From positions 1 to 8,120 of the forward strand of contig CANJQZ010000077.1 of NCBI GenBank assembly GCA_947476515.1: a DNA stretch of 8,120 bases, written 5' to 3'. Within the stretch, counting starts at the first letter, position 1. Every line of letters starts with the position of its first letter. Below the pieces are notes generated by a model. It had not been told where the DNA came from, searched no databases, and saw nothing but the letters and a program-made list of their open reading frames with translations. A program made the translations under genes and the position numbers. The DNA comes from Flavobacteriales bacterium (lineage in GTDB: Bacteria > Bacteroidota > Bacteroidia > Flavobacteriales_D > Crocinitomicaceae). This document shows positions 7,153-8,120 of this stretch, in pieces.

Positions 7153-7548
7153 TTACAACCTAAAATTCCTGAACTGAATGAAAATTGGGGTTGATTCCGC
7201 AAAGATTTTTTTGCGGATAGCAGCAGCGTGAGACTCAGATTTTTGAGCTACTTGAAAATGAAGATAATGCTTTTGATTCAGATTAATGTCAACAATAAGA
7301 TGATCATCATCATCTCCATCTAGGTCTTCCTCAATCTCTTCTTTGTCAATATCAAATATATTTGATTCATTGGTTTGAGATTGAAATAGAGAATAATTAT
7401 TTGAGTGATTTATTTTATTAATATGCTGTGAAGCAACAGTTTTATCAAGCGAAGCGGGCAAAGCGAAAGTTCCGATTGCAAAAGCTTTAAACGCAACGCA
7501 GATTACCGCAACAAAAACCAAGAATTTACTGAAAAATAGATGCTTCAC
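7153..7548 (-). CDS. Small secreted acidic protein of unknown function at the head of the dab operon
   Basis: I do not recognise this 131-residue protein. It begins with a good signal peptide: KHLFFSK, a hydrophobic core about 9-20, and an AFA cleavage motif at 22-24, so export to the periplasm or cell surface is likely. The mature part is polar and Asn/Ser/His-rich at 35-63. It has a strongly acidic stretch at 66-82 (DIDKEEIEEDLDGDDDD) followed by His83, then a hydrophobic/aromatic C-terminal segment ending IFIQFRNFRL (122-131). The DLDGD core (75-79) resembles calcium-binding loops, but only one such loop is present. The start is GTG; no ATG exists anywhere in the frame, and the signal peptide begins right at this GTG, which supports it. 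The stop is 53 bases before dabA on the same strand with no strong terminator between, so co-transcription is likely. Being coding at all rests on the signal peptide, length and position. Confidence 0.7.
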   Translation of the reverse strand: MKHLFFSKFLVFVAVICVAFKAFAIGTFALPASLDKTVASQHINKINHSNNYSLFQSQTNESNIFDIDKEEIEEDLDGDDDDHLIVDINLNQKHYLHFQVAQKSESHAAAIRKKIFAESTPIFIQFRNFRL

Positions 7549-7552
7549 GCGG

Positions 7553-7560
7553 CAAACTTA
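7553..7560 (-). promoter_or_regulatory. Candidate Bacteroidota -7 promoter box for the dab operon
   Basis: The minus strand reads TAAGTTTG, a perfect match to the Bacteroidota primary sigma factor -7 consensus TAnnTTTG. It ends only 4 bases before the GTG start of the small secreted protein gene, so the transcript would start at or very near the start codon. No TTG was found at the expected 17-23 base spacing upstream; the nearest, in TTGACA, is too close. Confidence 0.45.
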
Positions 7561-7573
7561 CAAAAAATTGTCA

Positions 7574-7589
7574 ATGGAGATTTTTCCAT
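7574..7589. repeat. Small inverted repeat (candidate operator) between divergent promoters
   Basis: ATGGA (7574-7578) and TCCAT (7585-7589) are separated by GATTTT, giving a 16-base dyad between the two divergent -7 boxes. Position in the middle of a 101-base control region makes a regulator site conceivable, but 5-base arms can arise by chance in such AT-rich DNA. Confidence 0.3.
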
Positions 7590-7613
7590 CCTTCAAAACT
7601 TATGTTAATTCTT

Positions 7614-7621
7614 TATCTTTG
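7614..7621 (+). promoter_or_regulatory. Candidate Bacteroidota -7 promoter box for rocD
   Basis: TATCTTTG is a perfect match to the TAnnTTTG consensus, 28 bases before the rocD ATG, which would give a leader of roughly 20-25 bases. No clear TTG -33 element lies 17-23 bases upstream. It is divergent from the minus-strand box at 7553-7560. Confidence 0.65.
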
Positions 7622-7632
7622 CCTCATTAATA

Positions 7633-7653
7633 ATGATTAGTATTTCCTTATGA
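7633..7653 (+). other. Possible 6-codon leader ORF overlapping the rocD start
   Basis: ATG at 7633 reads MISISL and stops at TGA 7651-7653, overlapping the rocD start as ATGA (7650-7653). It begins within a few bases of the predicted transcription start. The peptide contains no arginine, ornithine or proline codons that would suggest classic attenuation. It may be a coupling device or chance. Confidence 0.25.
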
Positions 7654-8120
7654 CAAAGATTCCAGCTCAATACATTGAACAAGAAAATAAATTTGGCGCA
7701 CATAATTATCACCCGCTTCCGGTTGTTTTATCGAAAGGTCAAGGTGTTTTTGTGTGGGATGTTGAAGGAAAAAAATACTATGATTTTTTATCAGCATACT
7801 CCGCTGTAAATCAAGGTCATTGTCATCCAAAAATACTAAAAGCATTAAGCGATCAAGCGCAAGAGTTAACCTTAACTTCTCGTGCCTTTTACAATGATGC
7901 TCTTGGTCCATATGAAGAATACATGAGTAAATTATTTGGGTTTGATAAAATACTCCCCATGAATACAGGTGCTGAAGCGGTTGAAACTGCCATCAAACTC
8001 TGCAGAAAATGGGCTTATGAAAAGAAAAATATTGAAGAAAATCAAGCCATAATCGTTGTTTGTGAAGGAAATTTCCATGGTCGAACTACCACCATTATTT
8101 CTTTTTCAAGCGATCCTGAT
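7650..8120 (+). CDS. rocD: Ornithine--oxo-acid aminotransferase, N-terminal part
   Basis: The first 157 codons are present and the gene runs off the window end. The enzyme is a cytoplasmic PLP-dependent class III aminotransferase that transfers the delta-amino group of ornithine to 2-oxoglutarate, giving glutamate semialdehyde for proline or glutamate metabolism. Visible markers are the N-terminal FGAHNYHPLPVVLSKGQGVF (15-34), DFLSAYSAVNQGHCHPKI (45-62), TSRAFYND (76-83), the cofactor phosphate-binding NTGAEAVETAIKLCRKW (105-121), and EGNFHGRT (139-146). These are characteristic of ornithine aminotransferase rather than acetylornithine aminotransferase. The PLP lysine lies beyond the window. 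The ATG at 7650 is the only possible Met start: the frame is closed by TAG at 7638-7640. It is transcribed divergently from the dab operon, and no functional link is evident beyond the shared intergenic region. Confidence 0.93.
   Translation, partial: MTKIPAQYIEQENKFGAHNYHPLPVVLSKGQGVFVWDVEGKKYYDFLSAYSAVNQGHCHPKILKALSDQAQELTLTSRAFYNDALGPYEEYMSKLFGFDKILPMNTGAEAVETAIKLCRKWAYEKKNIEENQAIIVVCEGNFHGRTTTIISFSSDPD

Larger units (their letters stand above)
7545..7589 (-). other. Possible 14-codon upstream ORF before the small secreted protein gene
   Basis: An ATG at 7589-7587 opens a frame MEKSPLTIFCKFAA whose TGA (7547-7545) overlaps the GTG start (7548-7546) as GTGA. That arrangement would permit translational coupling. 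AAGG immediately abuts the ATG, too close to act as a normal Shine-Dalgarno. If transcription begins at the nearby -7 box (7560-7553), this ORF is not on the transcript. It could easily be chance. Confidence 0.2.

Noticed and set aside
2231..7721. The 11-mer ACCCGCTTCCG at 2231-2241 and 7711-7721, considered as a dispersed repeat or uptake sequence
   Set aside because: Only two copies occur, both inside coding regions, and no wider similarity surrounds them; this is compatible with chance.
7648..7911. An 87-codon minus-strand open frame
   Set aside because: It is antisense to the clearly identified rocD coding sequence and has no independent support.
1..8120. Mobile element, CRISPR array, defence system or toxin-antitoxin pair
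   Set aside because: No transposase, integrase, spaced repeats, terminal inverted repeats or defence-type domains are visible; the flanking genes are ordinary housekeeping genes.

Overview
The window reads as chromosomal DNA from a member of the Bacteroidota, probably a flavobacterium-like heterotroph. The DNA is AT-rich. Start codons are preceded by A/T-rich sequence rather than strong Shine-Dalgarno motifs. Two perfect matches to the Bacteroidota -7 promoter box (TAnnTTTG) lie in the one divergent intergenic region. A DUF2490-type outer-membrane protein and the FabI tail look typical of the phylum. The species cannot be named from the sequence.

Layout, left to right. (1) Bases 1-246 are the 3' end of fabI (enoyl-ACP reductase) on the + strand, closed by a strong symmetric hairpin (263-298) that can terminate transcription from both sides. 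(2) Bases 319-7548 are a minus-strand cluster, transcribed from right to left: a small secreted acidic protein (7548-7153), dabA (7099-4613), dabB (4609-2741), a SulP-family anion transporter with a STAS domain (2710-1079), and a DUF2490 predicted outer-membrane beta-barrel protein (1077-319). The last four genes are separated by 3, 30 and 1 bases, so they are almost certainly one operon. The small gene lies 53 bases upstream of dabA and probably heads it. (3) Bases 7549-7649 are a compact divergent control region. (4) Bases 7650-8120 are the 5' end of an ornithine aminotransferase gene (rocD) on the + strand.

How the genes work together. DabA (zinc-binding, beta-carbonic-anhydrase-like) and DabB (NuoL/MrpA-like cation-conducting membrane subunit) form the known DAB system, which accumulates inorganic carbon as bicarbonate. 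The SulP protein next to it is a plausible bicarbonate transporter. The operon would then pair two unrelated inorganic-carbon uptake systems with an outer-membrane protein and perhaps a periplasmic acidic protein. In a heterotroph the bicarbonate would feed carboxylases such as acetyl-CoA carboxylase, PEP or pyruvate carboxylase, and carbamoyl-phosphate synthetase; that role is inference. No Rubisco, carboxysome or carbonic-anhydrase gene is present in the window.

The parts least explained by known biology are the small acidic secreted protein at the head of the operon, the DUF2490 protein at its tail, and the divergent control region. There both flanking genes have a mini-ORF whose stop overlaps the gene's start codon, and the minus-strand promoter box lies only 4 bases from a GTG start. 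No rRNA, tRNA, CRISPR array, insertion sequence or prophage gene was seen.
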